A stretch of DNA of 64,000 nucleotides from Hymenobacter sp. BRD67 (GCF_013256425.1 NZ_CP053904.1:248001-312000); one strand, 5' to 3'; shown: positions 1 to 10,532, counted from the first letter of the stretch. Translations and numbers: made by a program. Notes: generated by a model from the sequence alone, not told the origin.

Positions 1-2
1 CG

Positions 3-89
3 CCTGCTCCGCCGTCCGCAACAGGCAGCGCCCTGGTAAAAGCAAAGGCCAATACGGCCCTCAAAGCTAAAACCCCCAAACGCGCATGA
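3..89 (+). CDS. C-terminal end of an upstream dcw gene, probably ftsI (partial)
   Basis: This is an open frame running in from the window edge and ending at a TGA at 87-89. The TGA overlaps the murE start as ATGA, the usual sign of translational coupling. The visible tail is rich in Ala, Lys and Pro (it ends KAKTPKRA). In Bacteroidota dcw clusters the gene before murE is ftsI, the division transpeptidase, whose C-terminus is often a low-complexity tail. The identity rests on position alone, because no catalytic motif is inside the window. Confidence 0.5.
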   Translation, partial: PAPPSATGSALVKAKANTALKAKTPKRA

Positions 90-1563
90 GCACGCTGCCG
101 CTATTTGCCCTGCTCGCCGAAATTACGGTGCTTGCCCAGCACGGCAACCCCGACGTGCCCGTGGCCGGCCTCACCCTCGACTCGCGCCGGGCCGGGCCGG
201 GGCAGCTGTTCTGTGCCCTGCGCGGCACCGCCACCGATGGGCATAAGTTTATCGACCAGGCAGTGGCCCAGGGAGCAGCGGTGGTGGTGTGCGAAGAGCT
301 GCCCGCGCAGCTGCATGCTGCCACTACCTATGTGCAGGTGGCCGATAGCGCCGCCGCGCTCGGGCCCATCGCCAGCGCGTTCTACGGCCACCCGTCGCGC
401 CAGCTTACGCTGGTGGGCGTAACCGGCACCAACGGCAAAACTACCTGCGCTACGCTCCTGCATAAGCTGCTGCGCGAGCTGGGCTATCATGCCGGCCTGC
501 TGAGCACGGTGCAGAATCAGATTGACGAAACCGTGGTGGCCAGCACGCACACCACGCCCGATGCTATCCGTCTCAATGAGCTGCTGGCCCGCATGGTGGC
601 GGCGGGCTGTACCCACGCCTGCATGGAGGTAAGCAGCCACGCCGTGGCCCAGCACCGGATAGGGGGGCTGCGCTTCGCGGGCGGCATTTTCACCAACCTC
701 ACCCACGACCACCTCGACTACCACGGCACGTTCGATAATTACCTGAAGGCCAAAAAAGGCTTTTTCGATGGGCTGCCCAAAACGGCTTTCGCCCTCACCA
801 ATGCCGACGACAAGCGCGGGCCGGTAATGCTGCAAAATACCGTCGCCCGCCGCGCTACCTACTCGCTGCGCTCGGCGGCCACCTTCCGCGCCCGGCTGGT
901 TGATAACGACATGGCCGGCCTGCACCTGGAGCTGGATGGCCGCGAGGTGCAGTTCCGTCTCATCGGGGTATTTAATGCCTACAACCTGCTGGCCGTGTAC
1001 GGCGCGGCCGTGCTGCTCGGCGAAGACCCCACCGAGGCGCTTACCATTCTCTCGGGCCTCACTACTGCGCCGGCCGCTTTGAGCCGGTTACCGTGCCGGG
1101 CCAGGCTATCAGCGGCCTCGTCGACTATGCGCACACGCCCGATGCGCTGGAGAACGTGCTTCAGACTCTGCACCAGACGCGCCGGCCCGAGCAGCGCATT
1201 ATCACGGTGGTGGGCTGCGGCGGCAACCGCGACGCTGCCAAGCGGCCCATTATGGCGCGGCTGGCCGCCCAGCTTTCCGATGAGGTTATCCTGACGTCCG
1301 ACAACCCGCGCGACGAAGACCCGCTCGCTATTCTGCGCCAGATGCAGGCCGGGCTTACCCCGCCAACCGATGCCCGCGTGCAGGTTATTGCCGACCGCCG
1401 CGCGGCCATCCGGGCGGCCGTGGCCCTGGCCCGGCCCGCCGACCTGGTGCTGGTAGCCGGCAAAGGCCACGAAACCTACCAGGAAATCAAAGGAGTGAAA
1501 ACGCACTTCGACGACCGCGAAGAACTGCGTAACGCCCTACTTAGCAGTAAGAATAAGGAATGA
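86..1563 (+). CDS. murE: UDP-MurNAc-L-Ala-D-Glu:meso-diaminopimelate ligase MurE (frameshifted in this sequence)
   Basis: This cytoplasmic ligase adds the third stem residue to the peptidoglycan precursor. The ATP loop TGTNGKTT is at about residues 113-120. The C-terminal domain carries SDNPRDEDP, the DNPR motif that marks enzymes using meso-diaminopimelate rather than lysine, and later GKGHETYQ. The reading frame breaks near 1072-1073: the first frame runs to 1294 and the correct C-terminal frame ends at 1563. Adding one G to the GG of gcgccGGccgc restores the expected APGRFEPVTVPGQ join and a protein of about 492 residues. I read this as a base missing from the sequence, not a pseudogene. 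The start overlaps the upstream stop, and mraY follows after 61 bases. The specificity agrees with lysA (DAP decarboxylase) elsewhere in the window. Confidence 0.93.
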
Positions 1564-1624
1564 AGCGTGGCAGCAGTAGTGCTGCCTCAGGCTACTCATT
1601 CCAAACTTCTCATTCACTATTAAA

Positions 1625-2845
1625 ATGCTCTACTACCTCTTCCGTTATCTGCACGAACATTATCACCTCACCGGAACCGGCGTGTTTCAGTACACGACCT
1701 TCCGCGCCGGGCTGGCCGTGGTAACGTCGTTGCTCATTGCCCAGCTGTTTGGCGGAAAGCTTATTAACGTGTTGCAGCGCAAGCAGGTGGGCGAAACGAT
1801 TCGGGACCTCGGCCTGCAAGGACAAAATGAGAAAAAGGGTACGCCCACCATGGGCGGTCTTATTATTCTGCTGGCTATTCTGGTGCCGGTGCTGCTTTTT
1901 GCCCGCCTGCGCAATATCTATATTATCCTGATGCTGCTCAGCACCGTATGGCTCGGGCTTATTGGCTTTCTCGACGACTACATCAAGGTTTTTCGTAAAA
2001 ATAAAGAAGGGCTGAGCGGTCGGTTTAAGGTGCTGGGTCAGATTGGCTTAGGCCTGACTGTAGGCTGGGTGCTCTACTACAGCAACGAGGTAACGGTGCG
2101 CGAATACCTGCTGCCCAACGGCCAGCTTTCGGCCGTTGATGCCAGCAAGGTTTTCAACGATGTGCACCTGATGATAACGACGGTGCCGTTTATGAAAAAT
2201 AACGAGCTGAACTACGGCGACTTGTTTGCCACGGCGGGCAGCGCCTTCAAGGGTCTATATGGTATATTGTATATTCCAATCGTAATCGTCATTATTACGG
2301 CCGTTAGCAATGGCGCTAATATCACCGACGGCCTCGACGGGCTGGCCGCCGGCACGTCGGCAATTATTGGTATCACACTGGCAATCTTCGCCTTCGTCAG
2401 CGGCAACGCGCTGCTCGCAGACTACCTGGATGTCATGTTCATCCCCGACTCCGGCGAGCTAGTTATCTTCTGCACGGCCTTTGTGGGTGCCTGTATAGGG
2501 TTTTTGTGGTATAACTCGTACCCGGCTCAGGTTTTTATGGGCGATACGGGCTCACTGGCCCTGGGCGGCATTATCGCGGTGCTGGCCCTCATTGTGCGCA
2601 AAGAGCTGCTGATTCCGATTTTGTGCGGCGTATTTCTAATTGAGAACCTGTCGGTTATCGTGCAGGTGAGCTGGTTTAAATACACCCGGCGCAAATATGG
2701 GGAAGGCCGCCGGCTGCTGCGCATGTCGCCGTTGCACCATCATTACCAAAAACTGGGCTACCACGAATCCAAAATTGTATCAAGGTTCTGGATTGTGGGC
2801 ATTATGCTGGCGGTAGTTACCCTGGTTACGCTGAAACTACGCTAA
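1625..2845 (+). CDS. mraY: Phospho-MurNAc-pentapeptide transferase MraY
   Basis: This integral membrane enzyme transfers phospho-MurNAc-pentapeptide to undecaprenyl phosphate, forming lipid I. It has about ten hydrophobic segments and the family signatures in order: the acidic pair in [19 protein letters not shown], then [26 protein letters not shown], and the histidine motif [15 protein letters not shown] near the C-terminus. At 406 residues it is longer than the E. coli enzyme (360). The extra length sits mainly in a segment around residues 140-185, as is common in Bacteroidota. It lies 61 bases after murE and 15 before murD, in the same transcription unit. A small inverted repeat (GGCAGCA/TGCTGCC) lies in the murE-mraY gap at 1566-1586. 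Confidence 0.96.
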   Translation: MLYYLFRYLHEHYHLTGTGVFQYTTFRAGLAVVTSLLIAQLFGGKLINVLQRKQVGETIRDLGLQGQNEKKGTPTMGGLIILLAILVPVLLFARLRNIYIILMLLSTVWLGLIGFLDDYIKVFRKNKEGLSGRFKVLGQIGLGLTVGWVLYYSNEVTVREYLLPNGQLSAVDASKVFNDVHLMITTVPFMKNNELNYGDLFATAGSAFKGLYGILYIPIVIVIITAVSNGANITDGLDGLAAGTSAIIGITLAIFAFVSGNALLADYLDVMFIPDSGELVIFCTAFVGACIGFLWYNSYPAQVFMGDTGSLALGGIIAVLALIVRKELLIPILCGVFLIENLSVIVQVSWFKYTRRKYGEGRRLLRMSPLHHHYQKLGYHESKIVSRFWIVGIMLAVVTLVTLKLR

Positions 2846-2860
2846 TACTTATTCGCCGCT

Positions 2861-4225
2861 ATGACTGCTGTCAGCAAAAATATTATTATTCTCGGAGCCG
2901 CCGAAAGCGGCGTGGGCGCCGCTTTGCTGGCGCAGGCGAAAGGCCATACCACGTTCGTATCCGACCGGGGACCCATTCAGCCCCAGTATAAGGAAAAGCT
3001 TACCCAGGCCGGTATCGAGTTTGAGGAAAACCAGCACTCGCTGGAGCGGATTCTGCAAGCCGATGAAGTAATTAAAAGCCCCGGCATTCCGGAAAAAGCA
3101 GCCGTCATTAAGGCCCTGCGTGAGAAAAATATTGCCATTATTTCCGAGATAGAGTTTGCCAGCCGCTATACGAAAGCACGGTTTATTGCCATTACCGGCA
3201 CCAACGGCAAAACCACCACCACGCTGCTCACCTATCATTTGCTTAAGGAAGCCGGCCTGAGCGTAGGGCTGGCCGGCAACATCGGCTACTCGCTCGCCGA
3301 GCAGGTGATTGCCGATAAGTTTGCCTACTACGTGCTCGAAATCAGTAGCTTCCAGCTGGACGATACCAAGGATTTTCACCCCTGGATTTCGCTGCTGCTC
3401 AATATCACCCCCGACCACCTCGACCGCTACGACTACTCGCTGGCTAAGTACGCTGAGGCGAAGCTGCGCATTGCCGAAAACCTGGTTTCCGACGATTACC
3501 TGATTTACAACGCCGACGACGAGACTATCGAGCGCTTTCTGAAAACCGCGTTTATGACGGCTTTCCTGCTGCCCTTCAGCCTGCACCACCGTCCCGATTA
3601 TCACCTGGCAGCTTACTACGAAGACGAATACACCCTGCGCCTGAACCTGCCCACCGACGACCAGCATCCCGAAAAGGTAAGTGTGAAAAGCTCGCCGCTT
3701 ATTGGCCAGCACAACCACCAGAACATGGCGGCGGCTATCCTGGCGGCGCGGGTCGCCGGGGTGTCGCCCCAGCAGCTTGAGGCCGCCCTGCGCTCATTCA
3801 AAAATGCCGACCACCGCTTGCAACTGGTACGTAAAATATCTGATATTCAGTATATAAACGATAGCAAAGCCACCAATGTAGAAGCCGCCTGGTATGCCCT
3901 CGACGGTATCAAGCGGCCTATTGTGTGGATAGCTGGCGGCACCGACAAAGGCAACGACTACGCCACCTTGCAGCCGCTGGCCGAGCAAAAAGTGAAGGCG
4001 CTAATCTGCCTGGGCGTAGACAATACCAAGCTGCGCGCCGCCTTCGAAAGCCATGTGCCGCACTTCGAAGAAACCCAAAGCATGACCGATGCTGTGCGCC
4101 GCGCCGCGGCGCTGGCAGCACCCGGCGACGTCGTACTGCTGTCGCCCTGCTGCGCCAGCTTCGATTTATTTAAAAACTACGAAGACCGCGGCCGGCAATT
4201 TGCCGCCGCCGTGCAGGCATTATAA
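2861..4225 (+). CDS. murD: UDP-MurNAc-L-alanine:D-glutamate ligase MurD
   Basis: This cytoplasmic ATP-dependent ligase adds D-glutamate to UDP-MurNAc-L-Ala. The N-terminal Rossmann-type domain starts with IIILGAAESGVG, the ATP loop TGTNGKTTT spans about residues 112-120, and the C-terminal domain ends with LLSPCCASFDLFKNYEDRG, matching the conserved SPACASFD region. Length is 454 residues, normal for the family. The start ATG is 15 bases after mraY, and ftsW follows after 14 bases, so the genes are tightly co-transcribed. Confidence 0.96.
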   Translation: MTAVSKNIIILGAAESGVGAALLAQAKGHTTFVSDRGPIQPQYKEKLTQAGIEFEENQHSLERILQADEVIKSPGIPEKAAVIKALREKNIAIISEIEFASRYTKARFIAITGTNGKTTTTLLTYHLLKEAGLSVGLAGNIGYSLAEQVIADKFAYYVLEISSFQLDDTKDFHPWISLLLNITPDHLDRYDYSLAKYAEAKLRIAENLVSDDYLIYNADDETIERFLKTAFMTAFLLPFSLHHRPDYHLAAYYEDEYTLRLNLPTDDQHPEKVSVKSSPLIGQHNHQNMAAAILAARVAGVSPQQLEAALRSFKNADHRLQLVRKISDIQYINDSKATNVEAAWYALDGIKRPIVWIAGGTDKGNDYATLQPLAEQKVKALICLGVDNTKLRAAFESHVPHFEETQSMTDAVRRAAALAAPGDVVLLSPCCASFDLFKNYEDRGRQFAAAVQAL

Positions 4226-4239
4226 TTAAATCAGGACTT

Positions 4240-5439
4240 ATGGAAACGACCCGTCTTACCTGGCTTCAGCGCAACCTTAAGGGCGACCCTATTTTGTGGG
4301 CCATCGTTATCCTATTTTCGCTCATCAGCATCGCGGTGGTGTACTCGGCCACCGGCACGCTGGCCTACCGGCAGGAAATGCACGGCCGTTCGGGCTCGGT
4401 GGAGGGCATTGCGTTGAAGCACGCCAGCCTCATTTTCATAGGTCTGGCCCTGGCTTGGCTAGCGCATCGGATTGATTATCGCCATTATTCGCGGCTGTCG
4501 CTTTACGCGCTGCTGCTTTCAGTGCCCTTGCTGCTGTACACCTATTTCTTCGGCGGCACCACCTTCAACGATGCCTCCCGCTGGCTCACCATCCCGGTTA
4601 TCAACCAGACCTTTCAGCCCTCCGACCTGGCCAAGCTGGCGCTTATCTCGCACCTGGCTAGTATGCTAAGCCGCCGGCAGCAGCACCTGCACGATTTTTG
4701 GAGCACGCTTTTTCCGGTGATGCTGTGGGTAGGCGTTATCTGCGGCTTGATTGTCCTGTCGAATGCTTCCACGGCGCTGCTGCTGTTTCTTACCTGCCTG
4801 CTGCTCATGTTCATCGGCCGCGTACCCATGAAGCAGATGCTGGTGATGGTCGTTATCGGCGTAGTGCTGGGCGGTGCCGGGCTGGCGGCCGGCCAGCGTC
4901 TCGGAACAGTAATGTCGCGGGTCACCAATTTTACCGATAAAACTAAAAAACCTCAATTTCAGCTTGAGCACTCGTTTATTGCCATTGCCACGGGTGGCCT
5001 CACCGGCAAAGGCCCCGGCAAAAGCACCGAGCGCAATATTATGCCGCACCCGTATTCCGACTTTATTTACGCCATTATTATTGAAGAATATGGTATGATT
5101 GGCGGCTTGTTCGTGCTGTTTCTCTACCTGGCTTTTTTATATCGGGGATTAAAAACCGTGATGAACAGCCAGGGCGCATTCGGAGGGCTGCTCTCGGCCG
5201 GCCTGAGCTTTAGCCTGGTATTGCAGGCAATGGTAAATATGGGCGTAGCCGTGGGCCTCGGCCCGGTAACGGGCCTGCCGCTGCCAATGCTGAGCATGGG
5301 CGGTACGTCGCTTATATTCACGGGCTTAAGCGTCGGTATTATCCTGGCCGTAAGCCGGGGCGAGCGCGAAACCCGCCCCATGGCCGGCGAGCCCGCCGAT
5401 ACGGCACGCATTACGAGTAAACGCGCGCAGTATGCGTGA
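4240..5439 (+). CDS. ftsW: Septal peptidoglycan glycosyltransferase FtsW (SEDS family)
   Basis: This polytopic membrane protein polymerises lipid II into glycan strands at the septum together with its partner transpeptidase. It has about ten hydrophobic segments and typical SEDS motifs: QPSDLAKLALISHLA, a large loop with QLEHSFIAIATGGLTGKGPG and PHPYSDFIYAIIIEEYG, and the C-terminal PLPMLSMGGTS. Length is 399 residues. Its place between murD and murG is the conserved Bacteroidota dcw position and favours FtsW over the paralogue RodA. Confidence 0.94.
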   Translation: METTRLTWLQRNLKGDPILWAIVILFSLISIAVVYSATGTLAYRQEMHGRSGSVEGIALKHASLIFIGLALAWLAHRIDYRHYSRLSLYALLLSVPLLLYTYFFGGTTFNDASRWLTIPVINQTFQPSDLAKLALISHLASMLSRRQQHLHDFWSTLFPVMLWVGVICGLIVLSNASTALLLFLTCLLLMFIGRVPMKQMLVMVVIGVVLGGAGLAAGQRLGTVMSRVTNFTDKTKKPQFQLEHSFIAIATGGLTGKGPGKSTERNIMPHPYSDFIYAIIIEEYGMIGGLFVLFLYLAFLYRGLKTVMNSQGAFGGLLSAGLSFSLVLQAMVNMGVAVGLGPVTGLPLPMLSMGGTSLIFTGLSVGIILAVSRGERETRPMAGEPADTARITSKRAQYA

Positions 5440-5527
5440 TTTTTAGTTGCCGATAATTAGCTGTTATTAGTAAATTTTACTATATAAAAACTATCTGCTG
5501 CTGGTTAGCGGCTTACAGCTCAATAAT

Positions 5528-6625
5528 ATGAAATTTATCATCTCCGGCGGCGGTACTGGCGGGCATATTTTCCCGGCGGTGGCAATTGCGAATGAAATCC
5601 GGCGTCGGCAGCCCGACGCTGAGATTCTATTCGTAGGTGCCAACGGCCGCATGGAGATGACGCGCGTGCCCGAAGCTGGCTATAAGATTGTGGGCCTGGA
5701 TATCACCGGTCTGCAGCGCCGCCTGACGCCGCAGAATATATTGTTTCCGGTGCGGGTATTTCGCTCGGTGCGCAAGGCTGGTAAATTAATTCAGGAGTTT
5801 CGGCCCGATGCTGTAATAGGAGTGGGCGGCTACGCCTCAGCTCCGGTTTTACTGGCTGCTACCTCACGCGGCATTCCAACTCTTATTCAGGAACAGAACT
5901 CGTACGCGGGGCTGGTTAATAAATTGCTGGCGCGCCGCGTGGGCAAAATATGCGTAGCCTACGAGGGCATGGAAAAATTCTTTCCCTCTGAAAAGCTTGT
6001 GCTTACCGGCAACCCCGTGCGGACGGAAATAGCTCTGGGTAGCCGCGAGGAAGCAATACGTTTCTTTAACCTGGACCCCGCCAAAAAAACGCTACTGGTA
6101 GTGGGCGGTAGCCTGGGGGCCCGCACGCTCAACCTGGCCACGGCGGCGGCGTTGCCACTCCTGCGCGAAGCCGGGGTGCAACTACTCTGGCAAACGGGTA
6201 AGCTCTATTTTCCCGAAGCGCAGCAGCAGGCCGCGCCCTTTGCCGCCGACCGGCTGCAGGCGCTGGAATTTATCCGGCGTATGGACCTGGCCTACGCGGC
6301 CGCCGATGTGGTTATTAGCCGGGCCGGCGCCCTTTCAGTATCAGAGCTTTGCCTCACGGGAAAGACCAGCGTGCTGGTGCCATCGCCCAACGTAGCCGAA
6401 GACCATCAGACCAAGAATGCGCTGGCGCTGGTGGGCAAGGGCGCGGCCGTACTCATCACCGATGCGCACGCCGCCGGGCGCCTCTACGACGAAACGTTAC
6501 GCCTGCTCGCCGACCCGGTGCGCCAGCAGCAGCTTAGCCAGCGCGTGCTGGAAATGGCCCGGCCCAGCGCCACCACTGCTATTGTAGACGAACTATTTAA
6601 ACTGGTAAAAATCAATACCGACTAA
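5528..6625 (+). CDS. murG: UDP-GlcNAc:lipid I N-acetylglucosaminyltransferase MurG
   Basis: This peripheral inner-membrane GT28 enzyme adds GlcNAc to lipid I to give lipid II. The N-terminal glycine motif SGGGTGGHIFPA is at residues 6-17 and a second glycine region, VVGGSLGARTLN, lies mid-protein. GVGGYASAPVLLAA and LIQEQNSYAGLVNKLLAR are also typical, as is the donor-binding ISRAGALSVSELCLTGK. Length is 365 residues. The 88-base AT-rich gap upstream, the first large gap after murE-mraY, could hold an internal promoter, though I see no clear consensus. Confidence 0.96.
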   Translation: MKFIISGGGTGGHIFPAVAIANEIRRRQPDAEILFVGANGRMEMTRVPEAGYKIVGLDITGLQRRLTPQNILFPVRVFRSVRKAGKLIQEFRPDAVIGVGGYASAPVLLAATSRGIPTLIQEQNSYAGLVNKLLARRVGKICVAYEGMEKFFPSEKLVLTGNPVRTEIALGSREEAIRFFNLDPAKKTLLVVGGSLGARTLNLATAAALPLLREAGVQLLWQTGKLYFPEAQQQAAPFAADRLQALEFIRRMDLAYAAADVVISRAGALSVSELCLTGKTSVLVPSPNVAEDHQTKNALALVGKGAAVLITDAHAAGRLYDETLRLLADPVRQQQLSQRVLEMARPSATTAIVDELFKLVKINTD

Positions 6626-6664
6626 AGCAGAGCGTCCGGCTTGGCAGGGCGTTTAAACCTCGTA

Positions 6665-8071
6665 ATGCAGCAGTTTCCCTACGTATTTTTCCTCGGCATC
6701 GGAGGCATCGGCATGTCGGCGCTGGCCCGTTGGTTTAAAGCCAATGGCCACCAGGTGAGCGGCTACGACAAAACCGAAACCCCCCTGACGCAGGCCTTGC
6801 AGGCCGAAGGTATTGCCGTGCATTATGCCGATGCAGTCGAAAATATTCCGTCGGAAATTCGGGAAAACAAGGCCCGTACGCTGGTTGTGCTTACGCCGGC
6901 TATTCCGGCCGACAGCCTGGAATGGGCCTGGCTGCGCGAGCAGGGCTACGATATCCGCAAGCGCAGCCAGGTACTGGGCGTGCTCACCCAGGGCCGGCCT
7001 ACGATTGCGGTAGCGGGTACGCACGGCAAAACCACGACCAGTAGCATGGTGGCGCATTTGCTGCGTCAGGCCGGCCTCGACGCCGGGGCTTTTTTGGGCG
7101 GTATCTCCGTAAATCTGGGCTCCAATCTGTTGCTGCCCAAAACCCCTACGGCCCCGGTAGTGGTGGAAGCCGACGAATACGACCGCAGCTTTCTGACCCT
7201 GCACCCCGATGTAGCCATCGTGACCAGTACCGATGCCGACCACCTGGATATCTACGGGGAGCAAAGCGCGCTTATCGACTCTTTCTGTCAATTCGTTGGC
7301 CAGCTAAAGCCCGGGGGGACGCTGCTGCTCAACCACACTGCCGACGAGCGGGTGGCGGCGGCCGTGCCGCCCGGCACGCGGGTGCTGCGCTACGGCTTGG
7401 CGGCTGCGCCGCACCTCGACTTATTTGCTGGAAATATTACCACCGAAGGACATCAGTTTCACTTCGACCTGCACAGCCCACAGGGCGTCGTGGCGGGGTT
7501 GAAGTTAGCCGTGCCCGGCTTTCACAATATTGAAAATATGCTGGCCGCCGCCGCGGCCGCACAATTATTTGGAGTGCGTGAAATGCAACTCCCTGAGGCC
7601 GTGGCTACGTATCGGGGCGTTAAAAGGCGCTTCGAATTTATTGTAACCAGGGCTGATAAAGTATACGTAGACGACTACGCCCATCACCCGCGCGAAATTG
7701 AAGCTTTTCTGCGCTCGTTGCGCGCCTTATATCCCGGTAAAAAAATACGGGTCATTTTTCAGCCGCATTTATTTACCCGCACCCGCGACTTTGCCGAAGG
7801 CTTTTCAAAAAGCCTGAGTCTGGCCGATGAAGTAGTGCTGCTGGATATTTATCCGGCGCGTGAGCTGCCCATAGCGGGCGTGACTGCGGAAATGTTGCTC
7901 TCGGCAATTACTTCGCCGGCTAAATCGCTGCAAACCAAGCAGCAAGTGTTGGAAAATGCCCAAAATAATTCTACATTTGACGTGCTGGCAACCGTAGGAG
8001 CCGGCGACATTGATACCCTTGTGCCGCAGCTTAAAAAAATACTGGATTCTACAGAAATTCCTCAAAACTAA
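6665..8071 (+). CDS. murC: UDP-N-acetylmuramate:L-alanine ligase MurC
   Basis: This cytoplasmic ligase adds the first amino acid to UDP-MurNAc. The N-terminus has the GIGGIGMSALA nucleotide-binding motif at about residues 11-21, then AVAGTHGKTTTSSM, VEADEYDRSFL, DDYAHHPREI and FQPHLFTRT, all MurC hallmarks. I chose the ATG at 6665 (MQQFPYVFFLGIGG) over a TTG in frame at 6641, because the family begins just before the hydrophobic strand. Length is 468 residues. It follows murG by 39 bases. Confidence 0.95.
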   Translation: MQQFPYVFFLGIGGIGMSALARWFKANGHQVSGYDKTETPLTQALQAEGIAVHYADAVENIPSEIRENKARTLVVLTPAIPADSLEWAWLREQGYDIRKRSQVLGVLTQGRPTIAVAGTHGKTTTSSMVAHLLRQAGLDAGAFLGGISVNLGSNLLLPKTPTAPVVVEADEYDRSFLTLHPDVAIVTSTDADHLDIYGEQSALIDSFCQFVGQLKPGGTLLLNHTADERVAAAVPPGTRVLRYGLAAAPHLDLFAGNITTEGHQFHFDLHSPQGVVAGLKLAVPGFHNIENMLAAAAAAQLFGVREMQLPEAVATYRGVKRRFEFIVTRADKVYVDDYAHHPREIEAFLRSLRALYPGKKIRVIFQPHLFTRTRDFAEGFSKSLSLADEVVLLDIYPARELPIAGVTAEMLLSAITSPAKSLQTKQQVLENAQNNSTFDVLATVGAGDIDTLVPQLKKILDSTEIPQN

Positions 8072-8179
8072 AAAAAATATAATCTGCTCGTTTTATCTTA
8101 TTTTTTAGCTGCCGCTTGCGCTAATTATAGCACGGTTGAGGCTGCAAAACAAACCAGATAAGGGCTAATATGCAATTTT

Positions 8180-8938
8180 ATGAATATGACCGTTCGCAAT
8201 TTGCTTGTCGCGCTTGCCTGCCTGCTGGGGTTGGGTAGCATGGCTGCGTTTGCGGCCTTTCGGCAAGCGCACCGCCCGGTGCAAAATGTTGTGGTAAACG
8301 TAGCTAACGAGTTCGATAATTATTTTATCAGTGAGCGTGGCGTAACCGCGCTTCTTACCAATGGCGGTAAAGAGCCGGTGCTGGGCACGGTGCCCGAAGG
8401 CCCGCGACTGCGCGAGCTGGAAAACCGGCTGAAGGCGCACCCTTTCGTGCGCGATGCGCAGGTGTATCGTGACCTCGCCGGCAATCTGCACGCCGACGTG
8501 CACCAAAACCGGCCTATCGCCCGTTTGGTGCATCCCGATGACCGCCTCGATACCTACGTCGATGCCAATGGCCGGCGGCTGCCGCTGTCGCCGCTCTACA
8601 CGGCGCGGGTGGCCACCGTGAGCCGGGCCGGCGGCGGCACGCTGCCCAGTAATTTTTTTCAGGATAGCACCAGTCGGGGCTACCTCGATTTTTTACGCTT
8701 TGTAGATGAGCATCCCTTCTGGCGGGCTCAGGTGGCCGAAGTTTTTGTGGAGCCGGGCGGCAAGCTCAGCTTCACGCAGCAGGTGGGCGACCAGCGTATC
8801 GAGTTTGGGGCCCCCGAAGATATTTCGGAAAAATTCGCCAAATTGATGGTATTTTACCGTCAAATTCCCTCAGTGCTAGGCTGGGATACGTACCATCGCA
8901 TAAACGTAGAATACCAAAACCAAATAATTTGCGAGTAG
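8180..8938 (+). CDS. ftsQ: Cell division protein FtsQ (POTRA domain)
   Basis: This bitopic membrane protein scaffolds the divisome. It has a short cytoplasmic N-terminus, one transmembrane segment at about residues 7-28, and a periplasmic region with a POTRA-like part (VVVNVANEFDNYFISERGV) and a FtsQ beta domain (LKAHPFVRDAQVYRDLAGNL, IARLVHPDDRLDTYVDANG). Length is 252 residues. Sequence similarity in this family is low, but position between murC and ftsA makes the call firm. The 108 bases upstream are AT-rich and may carry a promoter. Confidence 0.88.
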   Translation: MNMTVRNLLVALACLLGLGSMAAFAAFRQAHRPVQNVVVNVANEFDNYFISERGVTALLTNGGKEPVLGTVPEGPRLRELENRLKAHPFVRDAQVYRDLAGNLHADVHQNRPIARLVHPDDRLDTYVDANGRRLPLSPLYTARVATVSRAGGGTLPSNFFQDSTSRGYLDFLRFVDEHPFWRAQVAEVFVEPGGKLSFTQQVGDQRIEFGAPEDISEKFAKLMVFYRQIPSVLGWDTYHRINVEYQNQIICE

Positions 8939-9023
8939 TAACTGCCTGGTAACCAAAAATATATTTTTTATACATTTTGCTAACCCGGTTAGCTACTGCT
9001 CTTTCACTGCCCACTCTGCCCCT

Positions 9024-10426
9024 ATGCAACAAGATAAAATAGTCGTCGGCCTCGACATCGGCACCACGAAAATCTGCGCCTTGGTGGGCCGCAAAAACGA
9101 GTACGGCAAGCTCGAGATTCTGGGCATGGGCAAGGCCGTGTCGGAAGGGGTACAGCGCGGCCTTGTATTGAATATCGATAAAACCGTAGATGCGATTAAG
9201 CGGGCCATCCGGCAGGCCGAAGAGCAGTCGGGCATCGACATTGGGTGGTAAATGTGGGCATTGCGGGGCAGCATATCAAGTCGCTGCAGCACAATGGCTC
9301 CATTACCCGGCCCAGTGGCGATAACGAGATTACCCAGGACGACGTCAACCGCCTTACCGCCGATATGTACCGGCTGGTGACCCCGCCGGGCTCGCAGATT
9401 ATCCACGTAATGCCGCAGGATTATAAAGTTGACTTTGAAGGCGGCGTCACCGACCCCATCGGCATGGCTGGCGTGCGCCTGGAAGGTAACTTCCACATTA
9501 TCACGGCCCAGAGCGCAGCTATCAACAACATTAATAAATGCGTGACCAAGGCCGGGCTGGCTATTGCCGACCTCATTCTGGAGCCGCTGGCCTCGAGTGT
9601 GTCGGTGCTTAGCGACGAGGAGAAAGAAGCGGGCGTGGCGCTGATTGACATCGGCGGCGGCACTACCGACCTGGCCGTTTTCAAAGATGGTATTATTCGC
9701 CACGCGGCCGTGCTGCCCTTCGGCGGCAATATCATCACCCAGGATATCAAGCAGGGCTGCAACGTGACGCCCAACCAGGCCGAGCAGCTGAAAGTGAAGT
9801 TTGGCAAAGCCATTGCCGAAGAAGCCAGCGACTACGAAATCGTGAGCATTCCGGGCTTGCCCAACCGCCCACCCAAAGAAGTATCGCTCAAGAATCTGGC
9901 GTATATCATTGAGGCCCGCATGTCGGAGATTATCGAGCTGGTATATGCCGAAATCTACCGCATGGGGCTACAGGACCAGCTGTCGGCCGGCGTCGTGCTG
10001 ACCGGCGGCGGCTCGCAGCTCCAGAACCTGGAACAGCTGACCGAGTACCTCACCGGCCTCGATACGCGCATTGGCTATCCCAATCAGCACCTGGGTAAGG
10101 GCAAGATTGAGGACGTGAAATCGCCGATGCACGCTACCGGCGTGGGCCTCGTGCTGGCTGGCTACCAGGCGCAGGACGAGCGTGTGGCGCGCCCCGGCTA
10201 CGGTGAGGAAGAAATACCGCCTTACAGCTACCAGGCTGCTACGCCGGTCGCGGCCCCGGTAGTGCCGAGCTTTACGCCGGCTCCGGCCGCGCCCGTAGCG
10301 CCGGCCGCTGCGGCGCCTGAAGCCCCCAAGCCACCCAAAGAGCAGAAGGGACTCAAGTTCCTGGGCGACATTACGCGCAAGCTCAAGGGTATTCTGATTG
10401 ACGATTTTGACGACAAGCAATATTAA
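9024..10426 (+). CDS. ftsA: Cell division protein FtsA (frameshifted in this sequence)
   Basis: This actin-like ATPase tethers FtsZ to the membrane. The N-terminal phosphate-1 motif is VVGLDIGTTKICALVG, the second phosphate motif is ALIDIGGGTTDLAVF, and the adenosine motif region is VVLTGGGSQLQNL. A Pro/Ala-rich linker leads to a C-terminal amphipathic helix (KFLGDITRKLKGIL) that would bind the membrane. The frame breaks at 9243-9245: as written, the protein stops at 9251 after GIDIGW. One extra G in the GGG run restores IDIGVVNVGIAGQHIKS and a protein of 467 residues. The gene lies 85 bases after ftsQ and 106 before ftsZ. Confidence 0.93.
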
Positions 10427-10442
10427 TCTCATTTAACAATTA

Positions 10443-10526
10443 TCATTTAACATTTAACAGTTGGGCTTTGAGTCTTAGCAGCCTGTCTAACAGGTTGTTA
10501 TATGTTATATGTTGAATGTTAAATGA
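10443..10526. repeat. Inverted repeat in the ftsA-ftsZ gap
   Basis: The arms at 10443-10459 and 10510-10526 match at 16 of 17 positions as inverted copies (TCATTTAACATTTAACA against TGTTGAATGTTAAATGA). A small palindrome (CCTGT/ACAGG) lies inside. The second arm ends 6 bases before the ftsZ start codon, so the structure could fold in the leader RNA or act as a binding site. Confidence 0.6.
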
Positions 10527-10532
10527 ATCTTT

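Noticed and set aside
1072..1073. Treating murE and the other broken genes as pseudogenes
   Set aside because: murE, ftsA and ftsZ are normally essential, all other motifs are intact, and no second copy is in the window.
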